Source: Pseudomonas brenneri (lineage in GTDB: Bacteria > Pseudomonadota > Gammaproteobacteria > Pseudomonadales > Pseudomonadaceae). Taken from it: a stretch of 64,000 bases of DNA. The translations under genes were made by a program, and so were the position numbers. Below are positions 1-8,278 of this stretch, one piece after another (position 1 is the first letter of the stretch; each line of letters starts with the position of its first letter). The notes beneath the pieces are model-generated. The model ran no database searches and was not told where the DNA came from. It saw only the letters and a list, made by a program, of their open reading frames with translations. The stretch covers positions 124,001 through 188,000 of the forward strand of contig NZ_VFIL01000009.1 of the NCBI RefSeq assembly GCF_007858285.1, in the 5' to 3' direction.

Positions 1-395
1 TGGGCCGGGTGCGTGAAGTGACCCCGGCCGTTGCGGCCAACAGCGGCACGGTGCAGGTGAAGATCGCCCTGGATGCCTTGCCCAAGGGCATGCAACTGGG
101 CTCGGTGGTCAGCGCCACCGCCAACGGGCAAGCCAAGGCCAGCATCGAACTGCCTTGGGCGGCACTGACCAAGGATCTCAGCGAGCCCGCCGTTTGGTTG
201 GTGGATGGTGACGGCAAGGCGCAACTGCACAAGGTCACTGTCGCGCGCTACCTGACCGGCAAGGTGATCATCAGCGATGGCCTCAGGGGCGGCGAAAAAG
301 TCGTGGTGGCCGGTGGGCAATTGCTGCACCCAGGCATGTTGGTGGAGATCGCCCAGGCGCCGGATCAGGCCCAGGCCAAGGGGGTGCAGCCATGA
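1..395 (+). CDS. RND efflux periplasmic adaptor, C-terminal part (TriA-like)
   Basis: This is the 3' end of a membrane fusion protein; the start lies left of the window and the reading frame is open from base 3. About 130 residues remain. They look like the beta-barrel and membrane-proximal domains of an HlyD/AcrA-type adaptor, ending with the usual pattern of a phrase like KVIISDGLRGGEKVVVAGGQ. The adaptor would link an inner-membrane RND pump to an outer-membrane channel. The stop overlaps the ATG of a second adaptor gene by four bases (ATGA), and the pump gene follows. Two adaptors before one pump is the layout of P. aeruginosa TriABC, so TriA-like is an inference from layout. The missing N-terminus prevents a check for a lipobox. 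Confidence 0.85.
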   Translation, partial: GRVREVTPAVAANSGTVQVKIALDALPKGMQLGSVVSATANGQAKASIELPWAALTKDLSEPAVWLVDGDGKAQLHKVTVARYLTGKVIISDGLRGGEKVVVAGGQLLHPGMLVEIAQAPDQAQAKGVQP

Positions 396-1462
396 AGCGC
401 CTGACGTTGGTCCTTGCCGGCAGCCTGTTGCTGATCGCCTGCTCCAAGGAAGAACCGGCGCCGGAGCCTGTGCGCCCGGTGCTTTGGGTCGAGGTGAAAG
501 CCGAAGACCAGGCCCACCTCGGGCGCTTTGCCGGCAGTATCCAGGCGCGCTATGAAAGCAACCTGGGCTTCCGGGTGCCAGGGCGCATTGCGCGGCGCGC
601 GGTCGATGTGGGCGCCGAAGTCGAAAAAGGCGCCTTGTTGGCAGTGCTCGACCCCACTGACCAGCAGAACCAGTTGCGCGCCGCCCAGGGCGACCTGGCG
701 CGAATCCAGGCGCAATTTATCAATGCCCAGGCCAATGCGCGCCGCCAGCAGGAGTTGTTCAACCGTGGTGTTGGCGCCCAGGCACAACTGGACGTTGCCC
801 AGACCGACCTGAAAACCACCCAGGCCTCCCTCGATCAGGCCAAGGCGTCGGTGGACCAGGCCAGGGATCAGCTCAACTACGCCGAGTTACGCACCGACCA
901 CGGCGGCATCGTCACGGCCTGGAATGCCGAAGCCGGCCAAGTGGTGAGTGCCGGCCAACAAGTGGTGACGCTGGCCCGCCCGGATATCAAGGAGGCGGTG
1001 ATCGACCTGCCCGCCGGCCTCGCCGAACGCCTGCCGGTCGACGTAGTGTTTGTGGTGGCCAGCCAGTTGGATCCCGGCATCAACACCACCGCCACCGTGC
1101 GCGAGATCGAGCCCCAGGCGCAAAGCGCAACCCGTACCCGTCGTGCGCGCCTGACCCTGGCCCAGACGCCCGCGGCGTTCCGCTTGGGCACGGCGATCAG
1201 CGTGACCCTGAGCTCGGCCATCGCCCCGCGCATCGAACTGCCCGCCAGCGCGGTGCAGGATGTCGAGGGCAAGACCCGCATCTGGGTCATCGATACACAA
1301 CAACAGAGCGTGCAGCCCCGTGAGGTGACCCTGGTCAGTCGCGATGCCAGCCATGTGGTGCTCAACGGCGGGGTGCAGCCTGGCGAGCGCGTGGTCAGCG
1401 CCGGCGTCAACAGCCTCAAGCCCGGACAAAAAGTCAAAACCGACGAGGACAGCCCGCGATGA
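392..1462 (+). CDS. RND efflux periplasmic adaptor lipoprotein (TriB-like)
   Basis: A 356-residue HlyD/AcrA-type membrane fusion protein. The N-terminus is a lipoprotein signal with lipobox LIAC and Cys17 as the lipidation site, so it should be anchored to the inner membrane and reach across the periplasm. A barrel-sandwich (lipoyl-like) half at about residues 50-75 is followed by a glutamine- and alanine-rich coiled-coil hairpin at about 85-150, the second lipoyl half and a beta-barrel. It overlaps the preceding adaptor by four bases and the pump gene by four bases, so the three are surely one translationally coupled operon. The start ATG at 392 is fixed by the overlap. Substrates cannot be read from sequence; TriABC of P. 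aeruginosa exports triclosan and other drugs. Confidence 0.88.
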   Translation: MKRLTLVLAGSLLLIACSKEEPAPEPVRPVLWVEVKAEDQAHLGRFAGSIQARYESNLGFRVPGRIARRAVDVGAEVEKGALLAVLDPTDQQNQLRAAQGDLARIQAQFINAQANARRQQELFNRGVGAQAQLDVAQTDLKTTQASLDQAKASVDQARDQLNYAELRTDHGGIVTAWNAEAGQVVSAGQQVVTLARPDIKEAVIDLPAGLAERLPVDVVFVVASQLDPGINTTATVREIEPQAQSATRTRRARLTLAQTPAAFRLGTAISVTLSSAIAPRIELPASAVQDVEGKTRIWVIDTQQQSVQPREVTLVSRDASHVVLNGGVQPGERVVSAGVNSLKPGQKVKTDEDSPR

Positions 1463-4400
1463 AAGGGAGCTTCAACTTATCCGACTGGGCACTCAAGCAT
1501 CAGTCCTTCGTCTGGTACCTGATGTTCGTCGCGCTGCTGATGGGCGTGTTTTCCTACATGAATCTGGGGCGTGAAGAAGATCCGTCCTTCACCATCAAGA
1601 CCATGGTGATCCAGACCCGCTGGCCGGGCGCGACCCAGGAAGAAACCCTCAAGCAGGTCACCGACCGCATCGAGAAAAAGCTCGAAGAGCTGGACTCGCT
1701 GGACTATGTGAAAAGCTACACCCGGCCCGGTGAATCCACGGTCTTCGTGTTCCTCAAGGACACCACCAGCGCCAAGGCGATCCCCGAGATCTGGTACCAG
1801 GTGCGCAAGAAGATCGACGACATCCGTGGCGCCTTCCCCCAGGGCTTGCAGGGGCCGTCGTTCAACGACGAGTTCGGCGATGTGTTTGGCTCGGTCTACG
1901 CCTTTACCGCCGATGGCATGTCGATGCGCCAGTTGCGCGATTACGTCGAGCAGGTACGCGCCGAGATCCGTGCGGTGCCGGGGTTGGGCAAGGTCGAGAT
2001 GATCGGCCAGCAGGACGAAGTGATTTACCTGAATTTCTCCACACGCAAACTGGCCGCCCTGGGGATTGACCAGCGCCAAGTGGTGCAGAGCCTGCAATCG
2101 CAGAACGCGGTGACCCCGGCGGGGGTGATCGAGGCCGGGCCGGAGCGGATTTCGGTGCGCACCTCCGGGCAATTCGCCTCGGAAAAGGATCTGGCCGACG
2201 TCAATCTGCGGCTCAATGATCGTTTCTATCGGTTGGCGGATATCGCTGATATCAGCCGGGGTTATGTCGACCCGGCGCGGCCGATGTTCCGTTTCAACGG
2301 CCAGCAAGCCATTGGCCTGGCCATCGCCATGCAGAAGGGCGGCAACATCCAGGAATTCGGCAAGGCGCTGCACCAGCGCATGGATGAGCTGACGGCCGAT
2401 CTGCCGGTGGGCATTGGCGTACACAAGGTGTCGGACCAGGCAGAGGTGGTGGAAGAAGCGGTCGGCGGCTTCACCAGTGCGCTGTTCGAGGCAGTGATCA
2501 TCGTGCTGGTCGTGAGTTTTATCAGCCTCGGCCTGCGCGCCGGGTTGGTGGTGGCGTGTTCGATCCCGCTGGTGCTGGCGCTGGTATTTGTATTTATGGA
2601 GTACAGCGGCATCACCATGCAGCGCGTGTCGCTGGGCGCGTTGATTATCGCCCTGGGCTTGCTAGTGGATGATGCGATGATCACCGTGGAAATGATGATC
2701 ACGCGCCTGGAAAAAGGCGAAACCCTGGAACAGGCCGCGACCTTTGCCTACACCTCCACTGCGTTCCCGATGCTTACCGGCACCCTGGTGACCGTGGCCG
2801 GCTTTGTGCCGATTGGCCTCAACGCCAGCTCGGCCGGCGAATACACCTTTACCCTGTTTGCGGTGATTGCCGTGGCGATGCTGGTGTCGTGGGTGGTGGC
2901 CGTGTTGTTTGCGCCGGTGATTGGCGTGCATATCCTCAGCAGCCAGGTCAAACCGCACAATGAAGAGCCGGGGCGCATTGGCCGGGCATTCAATGGCGGC
3001 ATGCTGTGGGCCATGCGCAATCGCTGGTGGGCGATCGGCCTGACGGTGCTGCTGTTCGTGGCGTCGGTGTTTTCCATGCAGTTTGTGCAGAACCAGTTTT
3101 TCCCGTCGTCGGATCGCCCGGAAATCCTCGTTGACCTCAACCTGCCGCAAAACGCCTCGATCAACGAAACCCGCAAGGCCGTGGACCGGCTTGAAGCGAT
3201 CATCAAGGACGACCCGGATATCGCGCGCTGGAGCACTTACATCGGCCAGGGCGCGATCCGTTTCTACCTGCCCCTGGACCAGCAGTTGGAGAACCCGTAT
3301 TACGCGCAACTGGTGATTGTCAGCAAGGGCCTGGAAGAGCGCGGTGCGTTGATCGAGCGCCTGCAAAAACGCCTGCGTGATGACTTCGTGGGCGTCGGCA
3401 GTTTTGTCCAACCCCTGGAAATGGGCCCGCCGGTCGGGCGCCCGATCCAGTACCGGGTATCGGGCAAGGACATCGACCAGGTGCGCAAACACGCCATCGA
3501 ACTGGCGACGCTGCTGGATAAGAACACGCACCTGGGCGAGATCATCTACGACTGGAATGAGCCGGGCAAAGTGCTGCGGGTCGATATCGCCCAGGACAAG
3601 GCGCGCCAGCTCGGGCTGTCGTCCGAAGACGTGGCGCAACTGATGAACAGCGTGGTCAGCGGCTCGGCGGTGACCCAGGTGCACGATGATATCTACCTGA
3701 TCAACGTGGTTGGCCGTGCCGAAGACGCTGAGCGCGGTACGCCGGAAACCTTGCAGAACCTGCAGATTGTCACGCCGAGTGGCACGTCGATCCCACTGCT
3801 GGCCTTTGCCACCGTGCGCTACGAGTTGGAGCAGCCGCTGGTATGGCGCCGCGATCGCAAGCCGACCATCACCATCAAGGCCGCCGTGCGCGACGAGATG
3901 CAGCCGACCGATTTGGTCAAGCAGCTTGAGCCTGAGATCGAGAAGTTCAGCGCCGGTTTGCCGGTGGGCTACAAGGTCGCTACCGGCGGCACCGTGGAGG
4001 AAAGCGGCAAGGCCCAGGGCCCGATTGCCAGCGTGGTGCCGTTGATGCTGTTTTTGATGGCGACCTTCCTGATGATCCAGTTGCACAGTGTGCAGAAGAT
4101 GTTCCTGGTCGCCAGCGTCGCTCCGCTGGGGCTGATCGGCGTGGTCCTGGCGCTGATTCCCACGGGTACGCCCATGGGCTTTGTGGCGATCCTGGGGATC
4201 CTGGCGCTGATCGGCATCATCATCCGCAACTCGGTGATTTTGGTGACGCAGATCGATGCCTACGAGTCGGAGGGCTACACACCGTGGGATGCCGTGGTGC
4301 AGGCCACCGAGCATCGGCGCCGGCCGATCCTGCTGACGGCGGCGGCGGCCAGCCTGGGCATGATCCCCATCGCCCGGGAAGTGTTCTGGGGGCCGATGGC

Positions 4401-4500
4401 CTACGCGATGATCGGTGGCATCATCATCGCCACCTTGCTGACGTTGCTGTTTTTGCCGGCGCTGTATGTGGCCTGGTACAAAATCCGCGAGCCCTCGTAG
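1459..4500 (+). CDS. triC: RND efflux pump inner-membrane transporter (TriC-like)
   Basis: A 1013-residue RND permease, the usual full length for this family. It should be a 12-helix proton antiporter of the inner membrane, with two large periplasmic loops at about residues 40-335 and 550-850. The transmembrane-4 proton-relay motif GLLVDDAMI is present, with Asp404 and Asp405 as the paired aspartates. In the TM10 region the motif reads IIIRNSVIL, where AcrB-type pumps carry a lysine (AKNAIL), so this belongs to a more distant RND branch such as TriC. It overlaps the adaptor gene by four bases. No outer-membrane channel gene follows, so a channel encoded elsewhere (OpmH in P. aeruginosa TriABC) would be used. 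The symbol rests on the two-adaptor layout and length, not on a phylogeny. Confidence 0.85.
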   Translation: MKGSFNLSDWALKHQSFVWYLMFVALLMGVFSYMNLGREEDPSFTIKTMVIQTRWPGATQEETLKQVTDRIEKKLEELDSLDYVKSYTRPGESTVFVFLKDTTSAKAIPEIWYQVRKKIDDIRGAFPQGLQGPSFNDEFGDVFGSVYAFTADGMSMRQLRDYVEQVRAEIRAVPGLGKVEMIGQQDEVIYLNFSTRKLAALGIDQRQVVQSLQSQNAVTPAGVIEAGPERISVRTSGQFASEKDLADVNLRLNDRFYRLADIADISRGYVDPARPMFRFNGQQAIGLAIAMQKGGNIQEFGKALHQRMDELTADLPVGIGVHKVSDQAEVVEEAVGGFTSALFEAVIIVLVVSFISLGLRAGLVVACSIPLVLALVFVFMEYSGITMQRVSLGALIIALGLLVDDAMITVEMMITRLEKGETLEQAATFAYTSTAFPMLTGTLVTVAGFVPIGLNASSAGEYTFTLFAVIAVAMLVSWVVAVLFAPVIGVHILSSQVKPHNEEPGRIGRAFNGGMLWAMRNRWWAIGLTVLLFVASVFSMQFVQNQFFPSSDRPEILVDLNLPQNASINETRKAVDRLEAIIKDDPDIARWSTYIGQGAIRFYLPLDQQLENPYYAQLVIVSKGLEERGALIERLQKRLRDDFVGVGSFVQPLEMGPPVGRPIQYRVSGKDIDQVRKHAIELATLLDKNTHLGEIIYDWNEPGKVLRVDIAQDKARQLGLSSEDVAQLMNSVVSGSAVTQVHDDIYLINVVGRAEDAERGTPETLQNLQIVTPSGTSIPLLAFATVRYELEQPLVWRRDRKPTITIKAAVRDEMQPTDLVKQLEPEIEKFSAGLPVGYKVATGGTVEESGKAQGPIASVVPLMLFLMATFLMIQLHSVQKMFLVASVAPLGLIGVVLALIPTGTPMGFVAILGILALIGIIIRNSVILVTQIDAYESEGYTPWDAVVQATEHRRRPILLTAAAASLGMIPIAREVFWGPMAYAMIGGIIIATLLTLLFLPALYVAWYKIREPS

Positions 4501-4574
4501 GCGCCGGCAAGGCGGGTCCTACAGTGCGGTGGGGGCTGTGGGAAACGTCTCAAAGTCTTAATGGGTCGCTTTTC

Positions 4575-4595
4575 GGGTAACCAATTGTTTTACCC
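4575..4595 (+). promoter_or_regulatory. Inverted repeat before the glycosidase-like gene
   Basis: Arms GGGTAA and TTACCC are separated by nine bases and lie 32 bases before the ATG at 4628. This could be an operator or a small leader hairpin. Nothing else stands out in the 112-base gap after the efflux operon. Confidence 0.25.
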
Positions 4596-4627
4596 TCCAG
4601 GCTTTCACTTGTGTGAAGGTCTTTGCC

Positions 4628-6853
4628 ATGCCTCGTTGTCTGCGCCATACCTTGATGGTTTGCATGCTGTTGCTCTCGCCCCTGGCGATTGCCGGTACCG
4701 TGTTGGAAAACGCCCTATGGCGCGTCGAACTCGACCCGGCGACCCTGGCCGTGCGCGTCACCCCTGCTGGCAGCGAGCCGGTGCAGGCCTCCAGTGGCGT
4801 GGCGGCCCATGGGGTCAGCCAGTTGCAACAGTCCAGCCGACAGGCCGATTGGCAATGGGATAACGGGGCCTATCGCCTGAGTGCCAACCTGGACCAGCGC
4901 GACCTGATCCTCACCGTTACCGCCCGCGAGGCCGCTGAGCTGGAAATCCTCCGACAACCGGCCAGCGCCATGGGCAAGGGCTTGATCTGGCCGCTCGCCG
5001 AAGGGCATTACATCCCCGCCGGCAATCGCCTGTGGCAAGACTTCCTGCTTGAATATGGCGATGTGAACAGCACTCAGGACCTCAGCCTGCCGTTATGGGG
5101 CGTCGACCATGGCACGTTTACCCTCAACTGGCTGCTGACCAACCCGTACAACAATCGCTTGCAGTGGCAGGCCGAGGGGCAGCGCCTGGGGTTGTCGGTG
5201 CGCCATGAGTTCACCGCACTGGACCCGGCCGCGCCCATGACCCTGCGCCTGAACCTGGGCGAGGCCGACTTGCTGGCCGGTGCCAAGCGCTATCGCCAGT
5301 GGCTGGTGGAGCAGGGGCTGTACGAGCCGCTGGCAGAAAAACTGCAACGCCTGCCTGCCGGTGAAAAACTGTTGGGCGCGAGCCATGTGTACCTGTGGGG
5401 CAATGACCTGCTTGGCCTTGGCGATGTACGCGACTGGGTGCAGTTACGCGCATTGTTGCGCGCACCGGATGGGTTGGGCGCGCAACTCAATGGCCTGCTG
5501 GATGCTGAGGCGGCGCAGGTGGTGCAAGCCGCCCAGCCGTTTCTGGATCGCTACCAGCAAGCCGTGCTGCTGCGAGGACTCAATGCGGCGCTTAACAAAA
5601 AGGCGCGCCAGGGCTGGCAAGCCAGGACCGAGCCCGACATGCACGCGCTTGCCGAAGGCTATGGCACTGTCCGCCGGCAACTGGCGCTGGCGTTCGCCGG
5701 CGCCTTGAGTGTCACCCCCGAAACCTGGGGTAGCACGTTGTCCGCTGCGACGATAAAAACCCTGCAGGACAGCGGCCTGCAACGCCTGCTGCTGACCCTG
5801 GGCGAAGGCTGGGAGGGCGGGCTCTGGCACCCGGAGGTAGTGCGCAAGGGGGTCGAGGCCGGGTACTTGATGGCGCCTTACGACTCCTACGAGACCGCAC
5901 TGGCAGATACGGAAAACCCTGACTGGACCACCGCGCACCTGGGCAGCCGTGCCTACCGTGACTGCGCGATCATGCTGAAGAATGGCCAGCTCAAGACCGG
6001 CTTCCAGAAGTCCGGGCACTACACCGACCCACGTTGCGTGCGCCCGCTGTTGCAAGCACGGGTGGCGGCGGTGCAGGCCAAGGCCGGGTTCAATGCCTGG
6101 TTTCTCGATGCCTACGCCACCGGCATGCTGTTTGACAGCTATCGCTCAGTGCTGGGCATGACCCAGGCGCAGAACGCCGAGGGGAATGTCGACGCGGCGC
6201 GCTGGATCGCCAACCACCTCCAGTTGCCGGTGGGTTCCGAAGACGGCAACGCCACCACCGCCCGAGGCGTGCTGTTCGCCCATGGCATGCAGACGCCGGT
6301 CATGGGCTGGGGCGACCGCGAGATGACCCAGGATAAACAATCGCCTTACTACGTGGGGGCCTGGTACCCACCGGAACAGCCAGCGGTATTCTTCAAGCGC
6401 GTGCCACTCAAAGAGCCGCTGCGCACCGTGTACTTTGCCCCGGCGATGCGCCTGCCGCTGTATCAGGCGGTGTTCCATGGCTCGGTCATCACCACCCATC
6501 ACTGGCTGTTCGATAGCCTGAAGCTGAGCAATGTGCAGGCGGAGAACGAACTGACCCAACTGCTTTACAACGTACCGCCGCTCTATCACTTGAGCGCTGC
6601 TACGTTGAAACAGCGCTTGCCAATGATCCAGCGTCAGGATGGGTTCTTCCGGCCGTTGCATGAGCGTCTGGCGACCCAGGCACTGACAGATTTTCGCTGG
6701 CTGAGCGGCGACCGGCTGCTGCAGCAGACGACCTTTACCGATGGCACGCGGTTGGTGGCCAATTTTGCGAGTGAGCAGAGGGAGGGGTATGCGGGGCGCA
6801 GTGTGACGGCGTTGGTGGTGGGGGCAGAGCCGGTGGTGTATCAGGTGGATTAG
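4628..6853 (+). CDS. Exported GH101/GH129-like glycoside hydrolase
   Basis: About 741 residues from ATG 4628; a GTG at 4613 in the same frame is the alternative start. A signal peptide is clear: basic start, hydrophobic run, then a likely AIAG cleavage site. The middle and C-terminal half read like a TIM-barrel glycosidase of the group related to endo-alpha-N-acetylgalactosaminidases (GH101/GH129, Pfam PF11308). The phrase AWFLDAYATG with Asp494 would fit a nucleophile on a beta strand, and SEDGNATTARG with Glu538 would fit an acid/base region. Both assignments are inference. No sugar-import, polysaccharide or regulator genes are adjacent, and the efflux operon upstream is separated by about 110 bases. 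The family call comes from memory of the fold and is uncertain; it could be an inactive relative. Confidence 0.6.
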   Translation: MPRCLRHTLMVCMLLLSPLAIAGTVLENALWRVELDPATLAVRVTPAGSEPVQASSGVAAHGVSQLQQSSRQADWQWDNGAYRLSANLDQRDLILTVTAREAAELEILRQPASAMGKGLIWPLAEGHYIPAGNRLWQDFLLEYGDVNSTQDLSLPLWGVDHGTFTLNWLLTNPYNNRLQWQAEGQRLGLSVRHEFTALDPAAPMTLRLNLGEADLLAGAKRYRQWLVEQGLYEPLAEKLQRLPAGEKLLGASHVYLWGNDLLGLGDVRDWVQLRALLRAPDGLGAQLNGLLDAEAAQVVQAAQPFLDRYQQAVLLRGLNAALNKKARQGWQARTEPDMHALAEGYGTVRRQLALAFAGALSVTPETWGSTLSAATIKTLQDSGLQRLLLTLGEGWEGGLWHPEVVRKGVEAGYLMAPYDSYETALADTENPDWTTAHLGSRAYRDCAIMLKNGQLKTGFQKSGHYTDPRCVRPLLQARVAAVQAKAGFNAWFLDAYATGMLFDSYRSVLGMTQAQNAEGNVDAARWIANHLQLPVGSEDGNATTARGVLFAHGMQTPVMGWGDREMTQDKQSPYYVGAWYPPEQPAVFFKRVPLKEPLRTVYFAPAMRLPLYQAVFHGSVITTHHWLFDSLKLSNVQAENELTQLLYNVPPLYHLSAATLKQRLPMIQRQDGFFRPLHERLATQALTDFRWLSGDRLLQQTTFTDGTRLVANFASEQREGYAGRSVTALVVGAEPVVYQVD

Positions 6854-6870
6854 CGGCGCCTGTGAGTCCA

Positions 6871-6942
6871 TCGCGGGCAAGCTCGCACACACATTTGAGA
6901 GTGTTCACAAATCAATATGTGGGAGCGGGCTTGCTCGCGAAA
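6871..6942. repeat. Degenerate REP doublet
   Basis: The right half reads TGTGGGAGCGGGCTTGCTCG, a standard Pseudomonas REP. The left half (TCGCGGGCAAGCTCGCACAC) is a diverged inverted copy. It lies between the convergent glycosidase-like and methyltransferase genes, where such repeats usually sit, and may stop transcription from both sides. Confidence 0.7.
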
Positions 6943-6966
6943 GCGCCAGATCAGACACCCCGGTCT

Positions 6967-7605
6967 CTAAGCCTTACGCCACACACTGGCCAACCAGGGC
7001 TGCTGCTCGCGCGGCAGTCCTGCCGGGCGATAGTAGTGCTCCAGCTCCACAAGCCCCGCCGCAGTCAGCAGCTCCTGCCAGGCCGCAAGGTCGTGATACG
7101 AGCCATAACGCGGCCCATTCCAGCCCTCCTGGTTTTCCCCCCTGGGATTGGAGCTGAACAACACCCCACCCGGCTTCAACGCTCCATGCAACTGCCTGAG
7201 AATACGCGGCAGTTCCTGCTTGGGAATATGAAACAGCACCGCATTGGCAAAGATCCCATCGAACCGCCCGGCCGGCAGGTCGAGCTTGAGGAAGTCCTGG
7301 TGCAGCACCTCGCAGCCGCTGTCCTGGCGCGCCATCTGCGCGAAACGCTCGGCGCCATCGAGCCCGACGGCGATATGCCCCAGCCGGGTAAACGTCTGCA
7401 AATCCCGCCCCGGCCCACAGCCGAAATCCAGCACGGTAAACGGTGCATCACCCTGGATATGTCGCAGCAACGCCTCGATGTTCTGGCTCACATCATGGTC
7501 GCGGGTGCCTTCGCGAAAGTCCTCGGCCACCTGGTTGTAGTGGCCCAGGGTGGTGGAGGTGATCTGGTCGAGGTCGTCGGGGGCGAGTTTCATGGCAGTC
7601 GGCAC
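6967..7605 (-). CDS. Class I SAM-dependent methyltransferase
   Basis: A 212-residue cytoplasmic methyltransferase. SAM-binding motif I is VLDFGCGPGRDL at about residues 58-69, followed by an acidic residue in VGLDGAE and a later PGGVLF strand, all typical of the Rossmann-fold methyltransferases (Methyltransf_11/25 type). The substrate cannot be deduced. A start at ATG 7605 or at ATG 7593 (MKLAPDD) is possible. It begins only 28 bases after metI on the same strand, so it may be the last gene of the methionine-transport operon and use SAM made from the imported methionine; that link is inference. Confidence 0.75.
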   Translation of the reverse strand: MPTAMKLAPDDLDQITSTTLGHYNQVAEDFREGTRDHDVSQNIEALLRHIQGDAPFTVLDFGCGPGRDLQTFTRLGHIAVGLDGAERFAQMARQDSGCEVLHQDFLKLDLPAGRFDGIFANAVLFHIPKQELPRILRQLHGALKPGGVLFSSNPRGENQEGWNGPRYGSYHDLAAWQELLTAAGLVELEHYYRPAGLPREQQPWLASVWRKA

Positions 7606-7633
7606 CAGGGCAAAGAGAGGTGCCGACTATACC

Positions 7634-8278
7634 TCAGCGCTTGTTGAGCACGCGCGCCAGGCGATCGCCGCCCAGTTGAATCACCGCCACCAGGATCACC
7701 AGCAGCACAATTACCGTGAGCATGATCTGGCTGTCGAAGCGCTGGTAGCCGTAGCGGTAGGCGATATCGCCCAGGCCCCCGGCGCCAATCGCCCCGGCCA
7801 TGGCCGAGGAGTTGATCATGGTCACCAGGGTAATGGTGAACCCGCCGACAATCCCCGGCAGCGCTTCCGGCAACAGCACATGCCAGACGATATGCCAGCG
7901 CCGGCAGCCCATGGCCTGCGCGGCTTCGATCAGGCCATGGTCGACTTCGCGCAGGCTGACCTCGGCGATCCGTGCGAAGAACGGCGTGGCGGCGATGGTC
8001 AGCGGTACCACGGCGGCCCACACGCCGTAGGTGGTGCCGACGATCAGGCGGGTGAAGGGGATCAGCGCCACCATCAGAATCAGGAACGGGATGGAGCGGA
8101 ACAGATTGACGAACGCCCCCAGCACCCGGTTCAACGCCGGGGCCTGGTAGATGCCGCCCTTGTCACTGGTCACCAGGAATACCGCCAGCGGGATGCCCAC
8201 CAGCAACGCGATCAGCGACGACACGCCCACCATCAACAAGGTGTCGATGGCGCCCTGCAATAAACGATCAAACCACAT
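7634..8278 (-). CDS. metI: Methionine ABC transporter permease MetI
   Basis: A 214-residue inner-membrane permease with about five transmembrane helices and the EAA-type loop (EAAQAMGCRRWHIVWHVLLPEALPG) that docks on the ATPase. Length and sequence match the MetI family, which forms the D/L-methionine channel with MetN and MetQ. The ATG at 8278 lies inside the end of metN (11-base overlap), indicating translational coupling. Order on the minus strand is metQ, metN, metI. Neighbouring sulfur genes support a role in importing methionine or a related organosulfur compound. Confidence 0.93.
   Translation of the reverse strand: MWFDRLLQGAIDTLLMVGVSSLIALLVGIPLAVFLVTSDKGGIYQAPALNRVLGAFVNLFRSIPFLILMVALIPFTRLIVGTTYGVWAAVVPLTIAATPFFARIAEVSLREVDHGLIEAAQAMGCRRWHIVWHVLLPEALPGIVGGFTITLVTMINSSAMAGAIGAGGLGDIAYRYGYQRFDSQIMLTVIVLLVILVAVIQLGGDRLARVLNKR

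Noticed and set aside
1477..4314. Long minus-strand ORFs opposite the efflux pump (315 and 550 residues)
   Set aside because: They are His/Gln/Arg-rich shadows of a strongly supported pump gene and resemble no protein family.
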